Shown: positions 1 through 7,737 of the stretch, in pieces | How positions within the stretch are numbered: the stretch's first letter is position 1 | How the letters are laid out: every line of letters begins with the position of its first letter | Assembly: GCF_029223865.1 (NCBI RefSeq) | Contig: NZ_CP119520.1 | Span: 5,084,001-5,148,000, forward strand | Length of the DNA: 64,000 nt | Source of the DNA: Telluria mixta | Lineage (GTDB): Bacteria > Pseudomonadota > Gammaproteobacteria > Burkholderiales > Burkholderiaceae_D | Direction of reading: 5' to 3' | Position numbers and translations under genes: made by a program | Notes under the pieces: generated by a model | Told to the model about the DNA's origin: nothing | Seen by the model: the letters and a program-made list of their open reading frames with translations, nothing else | Databases searched by the model: none

Positions 1-62
1 AGGCGCATACGCTGAACGACACGATCCGCATGTTCAGGCTGGAAGCGGCCAGGAGCGCCTGA
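1..62 (+). CDS. Methyl-accepting chemotaxis protein, C-terminal end only (partial)
   Basis: The window opens inside a reading frame (codons in phase from base 3) that encodes about 19 residues ending TIRMFRLEAARSA and stops at 60-62. The pattern of a Leu/Asn-rich helix followed by a Phe-Arg-Leu near the end is what many betaproteobacterial methyl-accepting chemotaxis proteins show at the extreme C-terminus of the signalling domain. The identification rests on this short tail only, so it is tentative; the body of the gene lies upstream of the window. Confidence 0.4.
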   Translation, partial: AHTLNDTIRMFRLEAARSA

Positions 63-250
63 CGGCACCAACTCGACGGCGCCGGTCTGGCGCTGGCGGT
101 GCGGGAGGAACGTCGAGGCGGGAAGCGTCAGGCAGTACCGTACGGCGCATCTGCCGGCACGCGTTAACCAATGGGCAAGATTTTCGGGAATCAAGACATG
201 AAGGCCATAAACTATGCCGTATCTGTCTCGAACTGAAAGCCGGAGGTTGA

Positions 251-634
251 ATGAAGCGTCTTGTCGTCCTTGCTGGCATCCTCGCACTTGCGCCCCTGAG
301 CGCGTTGGCGAGTGATCCAGCATTGTTCCATCTGTCCGTGAAGGACGTCCCGGTGGAGAATGGGAAGGTGCTCGACATGGCGTTTCACGAAATCGAGCGC
401 AAAACGGATTCGTCGACTGTTCAGATAGCACGGCGATCCGGCGGTTCGGTGTCGTCGTCGATGTTTATCCTGAGAGGCATGTGCGGACTGGCGCGTTCGC
501 GAAGTGCCCGGTACTTTATGCCGACCCGTATTGCGGGTGAGGAGTCCGAGCGCTACACGGTAACGTTTCCCCAGGTTGCGCCAGAACCTGGAAAAGGCTT
601 CACGATGGCGCAATGCGAGCTGCTGCGGTACTGA
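251..634 (+). CDS. Small secreted protein of unknown function
   Basis: This 127-residue protein begins with a typical Sec signal peptide (MKRLVVLAGILALAPLSALA, cleavage probably after ALA), leaving a mature domain of about 107 residues. A strong ribosome site (GGAGG) lies 5-9 bases before the ATG, which supports the start. The mature part has two cysteines (MRGMCGLARS-like region near residue 79 and MAQCELL near the end) that could pair in the periplasm. No family is recognised. It stands alone, downstream of the chemoreceptor remnant and convergent with the small membrane-protein gene on the other strand; nothing shows its role. Confidence 0.7.
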   Translation: MKRLVVLAGILALAPLSALASDPALFHLSVKDVPVENGKVLDMAFHEIERKTDSSTVQIARRSGGSVSSSMFILRGMCGLARSRSARYFMPTRIAGEESERYTVTFPQVAPEPGKGFTMAQCELLRY

Positions 635-668
635 CAGGCGCCTCGCTGCAGCGTATCCGCGGGTGCTC

Positions 669-893
669 CTAACGATCGTCGCGGCGCATCAGCGCATCGA
701 TGCCGGCCACCGTGCCGGCCATCGCCAGCGCCGCGACGCCGGCGCCGGCCCAGGTGGCGATGCGGTCGCCGTGCGCCCACTCCTGCCACGCCAGCACGGC
801 GGGCATCAGCATCATCGGCGCCGTCATCGCCGTAGCGAGCCAGGCGTGGCGGCGTACGCTCTCAGCCACCGCAGCACCCGCCGCAGCAGCCAC
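669..893 (-). CDS. Small two-helix membrane protein
   Basis: A 74-residue protein with two hydrophobic stretches (about residues 17-36, rich in Met/Leu/Ala, and 47-66) separated by a short polar turn, so a small integral membrane protein. It starts with GTG at 893, with AGGGA a suitable distance upstream, and its first 32 bases overlap the end of the HMA-like gene, indicating translational coupling. It is probably the last gene of the nrdJ-side minus-strand block. No family is recognised. Coupling to the metal-domain gene suggests a joint job, but that is inference. Confidence 0.55.
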   Translation of the reverse strand: MAAAAGAAVAESVRRHAWLATAMTAPMMLMPAVLAWQEWAHGDRIATWAGAGVAALAMAGTVAGIDALMRRDDR

Positions 894-1110
894 CGCTGCG
901 TTCCCTGTTTGCCTCCGCGTAGCCGGCGCCCGTCAGCGCGGCGGTGATGGCCTGCGTCGACGTGGCGCCTTCGTCGAACTCCACGCGCATCTCGCGGCCG
1001 CCCGGTTCGAGGTCGATGCCGCGCACGCCGGGCAGGGTGCACAGGGCGCTCGTGAGGCGTTCGATGTCGGCGAAGGCGAGGGGGGCCGAGAACTGGAAAT
1101 CGTGTTGCAT
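862..1110 (-). CDS. HMA-fold (heavy-metal-associated-like) small protein with Cys-rich tail
   Basis: An 82-residue protein with the beta-alpha-beta-beta-alpha-beta pattern of heavy-metal-associated domains (PGVRGIDLEPGGREMRVEFD, then AITAALTGAGY). AGGAG lies 7 bases before the ATG. The usual MxCxxC metal loop at the start of helix 1 is absent; the N-terminal half has a single Cys in SALCTLPG. Instead the protein ends SGGCCGGCCGG, with two Cys pairs. In classical HMA chaperones the CxxC loop binds Cu(I) or Zn; here any metal would have to be bound by the tail. It sits just downstream of nrdJ on the same strand, and the next gene overlaps its end. Confidence 0.7.
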   Translation of the reverse strand: MQHDFQFSAPLAFADIERLTSALCTLPGVRGIDLEPGGREMRVEFDEGATSTQAITAALTGAGYAEANRERSGGCCGGCCGG

Positions 1111-1150
1111 GATGCTCCTTTTGCGTAGGTCGTTGGTACACCGTCAGAGT

Positions 1151-1169
1151 AGGGCCGGATGCCGGCCCT
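1151..1169. terminator. Perfect hairpin between nrdJ and the HMA-like gene
   Basis: AGGGCCGG and CCGGCCCT form an 8-bp perfect stem with a 3-base loop in the 88-bp gap between the nrdJ stop and the next minus-strand gene. There is no T-run after it on either strand, so it is at best a weak or attenuating terminator, or an mRNA-stabilising hairpin. Confidence 0.35.
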
Positions 1170-1198
1170 GTCCTTGAACCGGTTTCAGGTTTTACGAA

Positions 1199-3664
1199 TC
1201 AGGCGCAGCCGCCCAGGTAGTGGCACGATGTGCAGCGCGTGCAGCCGTCGACCTTGCGCAGCGCGCGCGCACCGCATTCCGGGCATTTCGCGCCCGTCTC
1301 TTCGACCGCCGCCGCCTCGGGCGCCGGTGCTTCCGCCGGGGTGCCGCGTCCCGCAAGCAGGCGATCCAGCGCGTCGGCGGGCACCTGGTTGCCGTAGGCA
1401 TCCAGGAACCCGCGGCGGATCAGGATCCGCTGCAGCATGAACGCGATCGCCGCCACTTCCGAATCGTGGTACACGGGCACCTGCACGCCGTCCGCCCGCG
1501 TCAGGTGGCCGCAGCGCACGGGTCCCTTTTCCCACACGACGGCGCGCATGTCGGCGAGCGCCTTGGCGATGGAGCTGCCGGCGCGCGCGGCCAGCGACAG
1601 CAGGCGCATCGTGGACGTGATCCACTGGTGGCCGTCGCTGCGCTGGTTGGCAGGCATGAAGAATTCGAACGGGCGCTCGATGACGAGGTCGCGCCCGTTC
1701 AGCCTTCCTTCCACGCGCATGAAGCTGATGGTCAGATACACCGTCTTCTTGCCTTCCTGCGTCGTGTATTCGACCTTCGAGGTGACGGATTCCAGTTCGC
1801 CGGCCGGTCGGCTTTCGAAGCGGCGGCGCAGCGGATCGACGTGGTCCGGCACTCCGGCGTCCGCCGCCTCGGCAGGCGGAGGAGGCGCTACGCTCAGCAC
1901 ACTGCCCGTGACGGCGTTCGGCCGGTACGTGGCGAGGCCCTTCAGGCCGGCGCGCCATGCCTCCGTATATAAATCCTTGAAGTCGTCGAACGGGTAGTCG
2001 GCCGGCACGTTGACGGTCTTCGAGATCGCGCCGTCCACGTACGGCTGCACGGCCGCCATCATGCCCAGGTGATCCCGCGCGGACATCTCCAGCGCCGTGA
2101 CGAACTGCGGCGGCAATTCGGATACATCGTGCCCCAGGTGACGGTACAGGCGCCACGCGTGGTCGGCTACTTCGTAGATGCGCGTGCTGTCGTCCGGCAT
2201 GCGCTTCTTGCGCTGGTAGACCCACGAGAACGCGGGCTCGATGCCGTTCGACGCATTGTCCGCGAACGCGAGGGCGATGGTGCCCGTCGGCGCGATCGAC
2301 ATCAGGTGCGAATTGCGGATGCCGTGGCGGGCGATCCGCTCGCGCAGTTCGTCCGGCAGGCGCCGCGCGAACGCGCCGTCCAGGTAGCGCGCCGGGTCGA
2401 ACAGCGGGAACGCGCCTTTTTCGCGCGCCAGGTCCACCGATGCGTCGTAGGCGGTGTCGCGCAGCGCGCGCGTGACGTCGGCGGCGAACGCGCGGCCCTC
2501 GTCGGCGTCGTAGCGCAGGCCCAGCATGACGAGCGCGCTGCCCAGGCCCAGGAAGCCGATGCCGATGCGGCGCTTGTCGCGGCCTTCCGCCGCCTGCTGC
2601 GGCAGCGGCCATTCGGTGGCATCGAGCGCGAGGTCGAGCATGCGCACGCCGACCGCCGTCACTTCGCGGAACGTGTCGAGGTCGAAGAACGCCTCCGGCG
2701 TGAACGGGTGGCGCACGAACTTCGTCAGGTCGAGCGAGCCCAGGTCGCAGCAGCCGTACGGCGGCAGCGGCTGTTCGCCGCACGGGTTGGTGGCGGCCAG
2801 CGTCTCGGCGTAGTACAGGTTGTTCTCGCCGTTGATGCGGTCCAGGAACAGCACGCCCGGCTCCGCATGGTCGTAGGTGGAGCGGATCACCTTGTCCCAC
2901 AAGTCGCGCGCGCGGACCGTGCGGTAGACCCAGCGGCCGTCCGGGCGTAGATGTGCGCCGTTCGCCTGGTCGTCCGGTCCCGGCTCGGCAAGGTGCGTCA
3001 GCTCGACGGCGCCGTCGTCCAGCACGGCGCGCATGAACGCATCCGTGACGCCGACCGACAGGTTGAAATTGCTGAACGCGCCGCCGTCCTTGGCGGCGAC
3101 GAACGCTTCGATGTCGGGATGGTCGATGCGCAGCACGCCCATCTGGGCGCCGCGGCGTGCACCCGCCGACTCCACCGTGCGGCACGACGCGTCGAACACG
3201 GCCATGTACGACACGGGGCCGGACGCGCGCGACTGCGTGCCTTTCACGAGGCTGCCGGCTGGGCGGATCGCGGAAAAGTCGTAACCGACGCCGCCGCCGC
3301 GCCGCATCGTTTCCGCCGCTTCGGCCACAGCGTCGTAGATGCCGGGCACGGCGCCGTCGCGGCCGCTGATCGCGTCGCCGACGGGCTGCACGAAGCAGTT
3401 CATCAACGTGGCCTTCAGGCCGATGCCGGCGGCGGAGTTGATGCGGCCGGCGGGCACGAAGCCGTGGTCCTGCGCCCACAAGAAGCGCTGCTCCATCTCC
3501 AGGCGCAGCGGCTCGGGTTCGTGCGCGGCCAGCGCGCGGGCCACGCGGGCGCGCACTTGCGCGACGGTCGTCTCGTCGCCTTTCGCGTATTTTTCCCGCA
3601 GTACGTCGGCCGACACGTCCTGCGTCGGCATGGATGCGGCAAAGAGGGATTCGTTGGCGTTCAT
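1199..3664 (-). CDS. nrdJ: Adenosylcobalamin-dependent (class II) ribonucleotide reductase
   Basis: The 821-residue enzyme reduces ribonucleotides to deoxyribonucleotides using a radical from coenzyme B12, so it works with or without oxygen. Family landmarks are visible: NCFVQPVGD (first redox Cys) near residue 75, [17 protein letters not shown] (active-site Asn-x-Cys-x-Glu) near 300, the phosphate-binding PTGTIAL near 475, and a C-terminal Cys-rich tail CPECG...CTRCTSC for re-reduction or metal binding. The start at MNANESLF is chosen because GAGG precedes it; an upstream extension in the same frame runs antisense-like through the next gene and is not protein-like. A Crp/Fnr-type palindrome is centred 62.5 bp upstream. 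Its position beside ubiTUV suggests use under oxygen limitation. Confidence 0.95.
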   Translation of the reverse strand: MNANESLFAASMPTQDVSADVLREKYAKGDETTVAQVRARVARALAAHEPEPLRLEMEQRFLWAQDHGFVPAGRINSAAGIGLKATLMNCFVQPVGDAISGRDGAVPGIYDAVAEAAETMRRGGGVGYDFSAIRPAGSLVKGTQSRASGPVSYMAVFDASCRTVESAGARRGAQMGVLRIDHPDIEAFVAAKDGGAFSNFNLSVGVTDAFMRAVLDDGAVELTHLAEPGPDDQANGAHLRPDGRWVYRTVRARDLWDKVIRSTYDHAEPGVLFLDRINGENNLYYAETLAATNPCGEQPLPPYGCCDLGSLDLTKFVRHPFTPEAFFDLDTFREVTAVGVRMLDLALDATEWPLPQQAAEGRDKRRIGIGFLGLGSALVMLGLRYDADEGRAFAADVTRALRDTAYDASVDLAREKGAFPLFDPARYLDGAFARRLPDELRERIARHGIRNSHLMSIAPTGTIALAFADNASNGIEPAFSWVYQRKKRMPDDSTRIYEVADHAWRLYRHLGHDVSELPPQFVTALEMSARDHLGMMAAVQPYVDGAISKTVNVPADYPFDDFKDLYTEAWRAGLKGLATYRPNAVTGSVLSVAPPPPAEAADAGVPDHVDPLRRRFESRPAGELESVTSKVEYTTQEGKKTVYLTISFMRVEGRLNGRDLVIERPFEFFMPANQRSDGHQWITSTMRLLSLAARAGSSIAKALADMRAVVWEKGPVRCGHLTRADGVQVPVYHDSEVAAIAFMLQRILIRRGFLDAYGNQVPADALDRLLAGRGTPAEAPAPEAAAVEETGAKCPECGARALRKVDGCTRCTSCHYLGGCA

Positions 3665-3718
3665 GTCATCCTCGGTGATAGTCAGGCGTCCACTATCCCC
3701 GAGGCGCGCCGGCCCCGC

Positions 3719-3734
3719 CTTAAACTGGTTGAAG
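3719..3734 (-). promoter_or_regulatory. Dnr/FNR-type palindrome upstream of nrdJ
   Basis: CTTAAACTGGTTGAAG (plus strand) is an imperfect palindrome; on the minus strand the core reads TTCAA-N4-TTTAA, resembling the NNR/Dnr/FNR class (TTnAn-N4-nTnAA). Its centre is 62.5 bp before the nrdJ ATG, and a GATAGT element lies where a -10 box would be for an activator at -41.5. It overlaps the TAA stop of the upstream gene. It matches the ubiU site closely in sequence and exactly in spacing. Confidence 0.6.
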
Positions 3735-4118
3735 CATTCGGCGTTCCGCTGCCAGCAGGGCCACGTCGTCCGCCACCTCGCGCGCGACGGTAGCCGCTTC
3801 GGCCGCGTCGAACTGCATGTGATAGCGCTTGCGCACGCCGTGTTCCGCCAGCTGGACGTGCAGGTCCGGCGTGACGCCATGCCGCGCGAGGCAGTTGCGC
3901 ACGCATTCGAGCGGACAGCCGTCGACGGCGACGACGGGCCGGCCCGACTTCGCGAGCTTGACGAGCGACGGCACGTCGCCGCCCACGCCGGCAATGCACG
4001 ACATCTCGGCGACGTCGGCGCGGTCGAGTTCCAGCGCGATGTGGTTGGCCATCTGCGCCGCGCTGGAACAGCCGGAGCAGGAATAGACGAGGGGGAAAAC
4101 GGTGCGGTCACGGCCCAT
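3720..4118 (-). CDS. DGC-domain putative zinc/metal-binding protein
   Basis: This 132-residue protein has the cysteine pattern of the DGC family (Pfam PF08859): [11 protein letters not shown] near residues 12-22, [10 protein letters not shown] near 40, and [12 protein letters not shown] near 66-77. The family is thought to bind zinc or another metal; its reaction is not established. The gene lies between ubiT (12-base gap) and nrdJ on the same strand, so it is probably transcribed with ubiUVT. Co-location with enzymes that need Fe-S or cobalamin hints at a metal or sulfur-related helper role, which is inference. Confidence 0.85.
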   Translation of the reverse strand: MGRDRTVFPLVYSCSGCSSAAQMANHIALELDRADVAEMSCIAGVGGDVPSLVKLAKSGRPVVAVDGCPLECVRNCLARHGVTPDLHVQLAEHGVRKRYHMQFDAAEAATVAREVADDVALLAAERRMLQPV

Positions 4119-4130
4119 GGGTTTCTCCTT

Positions 4131-4532
4131 TCAACGGTCGATGGCGTCCAGCGTATTCTTGATGAGCAGTCCCAGCTCCGTATCGCCTTCCATCACGAGG
4201 CGCCGGCTGAAGAACAGCGTGTCCGGGTCCTCGCGGCGCGTGGCCAGCAGGCCCAGGTCGTACAGGGTTGCGCCGATGACGACGTCCGGTTCCGTCTTCG
4301 ATGTGACGGCCGCGAACGAGCGCCCGTTCCACGCGACGTCGAAGGCGACACCCGCGTCCAGCACGGCCAGGCGCAGTCGCTTGCGCAGCAGTTGCGCGCG
4401 CACGTCCGCGTCCAGGTGGGGCTTCAAACCGGCGTTCAGGCCTGCCGCGAACAGCCAGGCGCCGGGCCGGCCGGGCAACCGGGACAGGACGTGGCGGACG
4501 GGCGCCGGCAGGCGGTAGGGGGAAGCGTTCAT
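4131..4532 (-). CDS. ubiT: UbiT, SCP2-domain lipid-binding factor for anaerobic ubiquinone synthesis
   Basis: A 133-residue protein with a single SCP2-type lipid-binding domain (about residues 25-125; [12 protein letters not shown] and [12 protein letters not shown] are typical). UbiT is an accessory protein for oxygen-independent ubiquinone synthesis and is thought to bind the isoprenoid quinone intermediates. The ATG overlaps the ubiV stop in an ATGA, giving tight coupling; the order ubiU-ubiV-ubiT is the conserved one. The closest alternative name is YhbT-like SCP2 protein. Confidence 0.9.
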   Translation of the reverse strand: MNASPYRLPAPVRHVLSRLPGRPGAWLFAAGLNAGLKPHLDADVRAQLLRKRLRLAVLDAGVAFDVAWNGRSFAAVTSKTEPDVVIGATLYDLGLLATRREDPDTLFFSRRLVMEGDTELGLLIKNTLDAIDR

Positions 4533-5416
4533 GCGGCGACCTCCTCGAGGCCGGGTCGGCCATGCCAGAAACCGTTGCACGCGGCGCCGGGCATCCACGC
4601 GCCCATGCGCTCGCGCGCGGCGGCGCCGGACAGCGACCCCGTCAGCACGCCGTGCACGCTGGCGACGATGTCCGCCATGTGGGCCGACTGCGGGCTGAGA
4701 CGCACGATGCCCACGCCCAGAGCGCGCATGGCGGGCAGCGCGTCGACGAGGTTGTAGACCTTCGCGGACTGGGTCTGGATGCCGTTCAGCACGAGGAACG
4801 GTTTTCCCTCCTGCGTGTTCAGCACGAGGCCGTCCGGATGTTCCAGGCAGCTGAAGCGGCAATCGTCCTTGGGCAGGTTGCGGTGGCGCGCGGTGAAGCA
4901 GCGGGCGGAAAACGCGAGCGGCATGCGGCCGTAGGCGAATACCTCGGTCTCCACGCCGGCCGGCAGGTCGGACTGCATGGCGGCGAGGCTCGCGGACGGC
5001 ATCTCCAGCGGCGCGACCCAGCGCACGGCGCCGGCGCGGGCGAGCAGGGCGAGCGTGGCTGGGTTGTACACGTTCAGGTGCGGTCCCGCGACGAACGGGC
5101 GGCCGTCGACACAGTGGACGGCCCCCATGTCGTTGGCCTCCACGAGGAAGCGCCCGTTGGCGGCGACGCGGCGCAGGGCGGAGAGGTCGGACGGCGATTC
5201 GATCAGGACCTGGGTCGACAGCACGACTTCCTTGCCGGCGGCGGCCAGGCGGTCGGCCAGCGTGAGCCAGTCGGAGGGGCGCAATTCGTGCCGGCGCGAA
5301 CACACGGTTTCGCCGAGGTAGACGATGTCGACGGGCGTCTCCGCCATCGCATCGTAGAACGCGAACACGGTGTCGCGCGGCCAGTAGTATTGCAGGGGCC
5401 CGAGGGCAATCTTCAT
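4529..5416 (-). CDS. ubiV: UbiV, Fe-S subunit of oxygen-independent ubiquinone hydroxylase
   Basis: A 295-residue member of peptidase family U32. UbiV works as a heterodimer with UbiU to hydroxylate ubiquinone precursors without O2. The four cysteines known to hold a 4Fe-4S cluster are present with the family spacing: GETVCSRRHE in the N-terminal part and RCFTARHRNLPKDDCRFSC in the second half (C-x12-C-x3-C). The chosen start, MKIALGPLQYYWPR, matches the conserved N-terminus; an in-frame ATG eight codons upstream (5440) overlaps the ubiU stop as ATGA and cannot be excluded. Confidence 0.93.
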   Translation of the reverse strand: MKIALGPLQYYWPRDTVFAFYDAMAETPVDIVYLGETVCSRRHELRPSDWLTLADRLAAAGKEVVLSTQVLIESPSDLSALRRVAANGRFLVEANDMGAVHCVDGRPFVAGPHLNVYNPATLALLARAGAVRWVAPLEMPSASLAAMQSDLPAGVETEVFAYGRMPLAFSARCFTARHRNLPKDDCRFSCLEHPDGLVLNTQEGKPFLVLNGIQTQSAKVYNLVDALPAMRALGVGIVRLSPQSAHMADIVASVHGVLTGSLSGAAARERMGAWMPGAACNGFWHGRPGLEEVAA

Positions 5417-5436
5417 GATGGTCTTTCGGTACGAAG

Positions 5437-6447
5437 TCATTTCCAGGGGCGGTGGTAGGCGCCCAGCGTGTGCTGGCTGCCTTCGGCGACGTTGTCCAGG
5501 CTCGTCATCCACTCGCGCCGGACCGTGTAGCGGCCGTGTTCCGCGAGGCAGGCGTCGATGGCGGCACGCCACACCTTCGTGACCTGGGCCACGTACGCGG
5601 GGCTGCGCTGGCGGCCTTCGATCTTGACGGCGCGCGCGCCCGCCGCCACGAGCTTCGGCAGGATCTCGAGCGTGTTCAGGCTCGCGGGCTCCTCGATCGC
5701 GTAATAGGTCTCGCCGTCCACGTCGAAGCGGCCCTTGCACAGGGTGGGGTAGCCGGCCTGCTCGCCGTCGCCGTAGCGGTCGATGAGGACGTCGTACAGG
5801 CGCGCCTCCAGCGCGCGCGGCGTCCGCGTCCAGCGCACGGCCTTCGCGGGCGAGCACACGCCGTGTGTATTGGGCGATTCGCCGGTGGCGTACGAGGACA
5901 GCTGGCAGCGGCCCTCGGCCATCACGCACAGGCTGCCGAAGCCGAACACTTCGATCTCGACGGGCGAATGCTCGATGACTTTTTCCGCCTGGGCCAACGA
6001 CAGCACCCGCGGCAGCACGGCGCGCGCGATGCCGAAGTGGCGGTGGTAGAAGGCGATGGCGTCGATGTTCGTCGCCGAGCCCTGCACGGACAGGTGCAGC
6101 CGCAGCTGGGAATGCACGCGCGCCGCGTATTCCATCAGGCCCGGGTCGGCGAGGATCACGGCGTCGATGCCGTGCGTGGCGGCGCGGTCGAGGGCGCGGC
6201 GCCAGGGACCGTCGCCGCCCGGCTGCGGGTAGGTGTTCAGCGCGAGGAAGACCTTGCGGTTGCGGTCGTGGGCATAGCGGATGCCTTCGATGATGGCGTC
6301 TTCGGAGAAGTTCAGGCCGGCGAAGTTGCGCGCATTGGTCGCGTCGCGAAAGCCGAGGTAGACGCAGTCGGCGCCGTGGTCGATGGCGGCCTTGAGGGCC
6401 GGCAGGCTGCCGGCGGGACAAACGAGTTCGAGGGAGGGAGAGGTCAT
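5437..6447 (-). CDS. ubiU: UbiU, Fe-S subunit of oxygen-independent ubiquinone hydroxylase
   Basis: A 336-residue U32-family protein. Starting with MTSPSLELVCPAGSLPALK, it carries the UbiU cluster cysteines in SLCVMAEGRC, NTHGVC and LCKGRF, with the same 7-, 17- and about 40-residue separations described for E. coli UbiU. With UbiV it forms the O2-independent hydroxylase that uses prephenate-derived hydroxyl groups in other bacteria. It is the first gene of ubiU-ubiV-ubiT-DGC. GAGGGAG-like sequence is inside the coding start rather than before it. A Crp/Fnr-type palindrome is centred 62.5 bp upstream, so anaerobic or NO induction is likely. Confidence 0.94.
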   Translation of the reverse strand: MTSPSLELVCPAGSLPALKAAIDHGADCVYLGFRDATNARNFAGLNFSEDAIIEGIRYAHDRNRKVFLALNTYPQPGGDGPWRRALDRAATHGIDAVILADPGLMEYAARVHSQLRLHLSVQGSATNIDAIAFYHRHFGIARAVLPRVLSLAQAEKVIEHSPVEIEVFGFGSLCVMAEGRCQLSSYATGESPNTHGVCSPAKAVRWTRTPRALEARLYDVLIDRYGDGEQAGYPTLCKGRFDVDGETYYAIEEPASLNTLEILPKLVAAGARAVKIEGRQRSPAYVAQVTKVWRAAIDACLAEHGRYTVRREWMTSLDNVAEGSQHTLGAYHRPWK

Positions 6448-6501
6448 GGCGGGCGGGTGAACGGTAACGCAGGAAGCATAGTTACGAGCGACCCACGCCG
6501 C

Positions 6502-6517
6502 CTTAAACGAGGTTAAG
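6502..6517 (-). promoter_or_regulatory. Dnr/FNR-type palindrome upstream of ubiU
   Basis: CTTAAACGAGGTTAAG is a near-perfect palindrome (outer five bases CTTAA/TTAAG perfect). On the minus strand the core is TTAAC-N4-TTTAA, close to the NNR/Dnr consensus left half TTAAC. Its centre is 62.5 bp before the ubiU ATG and a TAACTA element follows at -10 spacing. It overlaps the TAA stop of the preceding gene, exactly as the nrdJ site does. Confidence 0.65.
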
Positions 6518-6905
6518 CAAATCGCACGGCGTGTCCGTTCGGGTCGAACGCGAGGAAGCGCTCGATGGCGCCGCGGTGCACGGCGTCGATCATCATCTTG
6601 AGGCCGCGGTCGATGCCGGACGCCTGCTGTTCCCCAGCCAGCGCGGCGACGAGGACCATGTCCCACGGCTGGCCCGTCGCGCGCGACTCGTCGGCCAGCA
6701 TCGTGAAATCCGCGAGCTCGTCGAGCCCCTTGTCGACGCACATCACGGGAGACAATGCGCCGCCGCGGCCTTCCTCGAAGCGGCGCGCCTGGCCCGGCGT
6801 ATGCGTCTGCGGCAGTTCGGCGACCGCAAAGACGAACAGCAGGCGCTGCGCCTCCGGCTGGGCGCGCGCGGCGGTGAGGAAATCGGAGAAATTCGAGAGT
6901 TGCAT
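6513..6905 (-). CDS. Conserved small protein linked to the ubiUVT/nrdJ cluster (function unknown)
   Basis: A soluble 130-residue protein with no signal peptide or membrane segment, beginning MQLSNFSDFLTAARAQPEAQRLLFVF. In relatives, small proteins like this next to ubiU are often labelled ribonucleotide reductase subunit alpha, but none of the catalytic motifs of that enzyme is present, so the label should not be trusted. It lies upstream of ubiU on the same strand and divergent from the Dnr-type regulator gene, sharing a 127-bp intergenic region with it. A role alongside the anaerobic enzymes is inferred from position only. Confidence 0.75.
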   Translation of the reverse strand: MQLSNFSDFLTAARAQPEAQRLLFVFAVAELPQTHTPGQARRFEEGRGGALSPVMCVDKGLDELADFTMLADESRATGQPWDMVLVAALAGEQQASGIDRGLKMMIDAVHRGAIERFLAFDPNGHAVRFA

Positions 6906-6988
6906 GGTGGGTGAGTCCGGGAATGGGAGATGGTCCGATTGTAGGGACGTTCCTCGCGCGCGTAAGTCGGCACGATGGAGGACCCCGC

Positions 6989-7005
6989 CTAGTCATTCCG
7001 GACTA
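6989..7005 (+). promoter_or_regulatory. CTAGTCA motif / TAGTC-GACTA inverted repeat before dnr
   Basis: The intergenic region of the regulator gene has CTAGTCATTCCGG, followed directly so that TAGTC and GACTA form an inverted repeat with a 6-base spacer. A very similar 13-mer (CTAGTCACTTTGG) occurs before nnrS at 21805. The start codon at 7033 is 28 bp downstream. The binding protein is unknown; a response regulator or alternative promoter element are possibilities. Confidence 0.35.
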
Positions 7006-7032
7006 TCCCATGCGGCCCCCGTACGCGCGAGA

Positions 7033-7737
7033 ATGGCGGCATCCCGACTATTTCCTCCCGCGACCGTGGCCACCATCGATCCCTGCACCTTCCTGCGCCG
7101 CCTGCCGCTGTTTTCCGACCTCGGCGAGGACGAGCTGCGCGCCGTCGGCGCGGCCGCCACCGAGCAGCACGTCGACCGCGGCCGCGCCATCGTCGAGCGG
7201 GGCGACCCGTGCGAGGGGTTTCATTCGATCCTGTACGGCCAGGTCAAGCTGGCCTTCATCTCGCCGCAGGGCCAGGAAAAAGTCATCGAGATCCTCGGTC
7301 CCGGCAAGACGTTCGGCGAAGCCGTCATGTTCATGGACAAGCCGTACTTCGTGACGGCGACGGCGCTGGAAGACTGCCTGCTGCTGCACGTCCGCAAGGA
7401 AGCCATCTTCGCCGAGCTGGAACGGAGTCCGGCCTTCGCCCGCCGCATGCTGGCCGGGATGAGCCGGCGCCTGCACGGCCTCGTGGCGGACGTGGAGTCG
7501 TACACCCTGCACACGGGCGGCCAGCGCGTCGTCGGTTACCTGCTGAAGGATGCGCCGGAATCCGGCGCGACCGTGCGGCTGTCCGTCAGCAAGCGCCTCG
7601 TCGCGTCGCGCCTGAACATCACGCCCGAGTATTTTTCGCGCGTGCTGAACGATCTCACGCGGCGCGAACTCGTGCGCGTGGACGGCCGCGACATTGCGAT
7701 CCTGAACGCGGACGGCCTGCGCGCCTACGAGGGATAA
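7033..7737 (+). CDS. dnr: Dnr-type Crp/Fnr family transcription regulator
   Basis: A 234-residue regulator with an N-terminal cyclic-nucleotide-like sensor domain (about 20-130), a dimer helix (RMLAGMSRRLHGLV) and a C-terminal helix-turn-helix (VSKRLVASRLNITPEYFSRVLNDL). The recognition helix has ExxSR, as in FNR/DNR, which reads TTGAT-like half-sites. The segment GQEKVIEILGPGKTFGEAVMFMDKP strongly resembles P. aeruginosa DNR. The FNR iron-sulfur cysteine cluster is absent (only three scattered Cys), so an NO/heme-type sensor is more likely than an oxygen-labile cluster. ATG 7033 lacks a clear ribosome site; GTG at 7066 is an alternative start. Its 3' end overlaps ackA by 13 bp on the other strand. 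Confidence 0.88.
   Translation: MAASRLFPPATVATIDPCTFLRRLPLFSDLGEDELRAVGAAATEQHVDRGRAIVERGDPCEGFHSILYGQVKLAFISPQGQEKVIEILGPGKTFGEAVMFMDKPYFVTATALEDCLLLHVRKEAIFAELERSPAFARRMLAGMSRRLHGLVADVESYTLHTGGQRVVGYLLKDAPESGATVRLSVSKRLVASRLNITPEYFSRVLNDLTRRELVRVDGRDIAILNADGLRAYEG

Noticed and set aside
1185..3479. 764-codon minus-strand frame overlapping nrdJ in another phase
   Set aside because: Arg-rich with no domain; the nrdJ frame holds all catalytic motifs.
3665..4111. N-terminal extension of nrdJ to 4111
   Set aside because: The extra 149 residues are Ser/Arg/Pro-rich and overlap the DGC-domain gene in another phase; GAGG before 3664 marks the real start.
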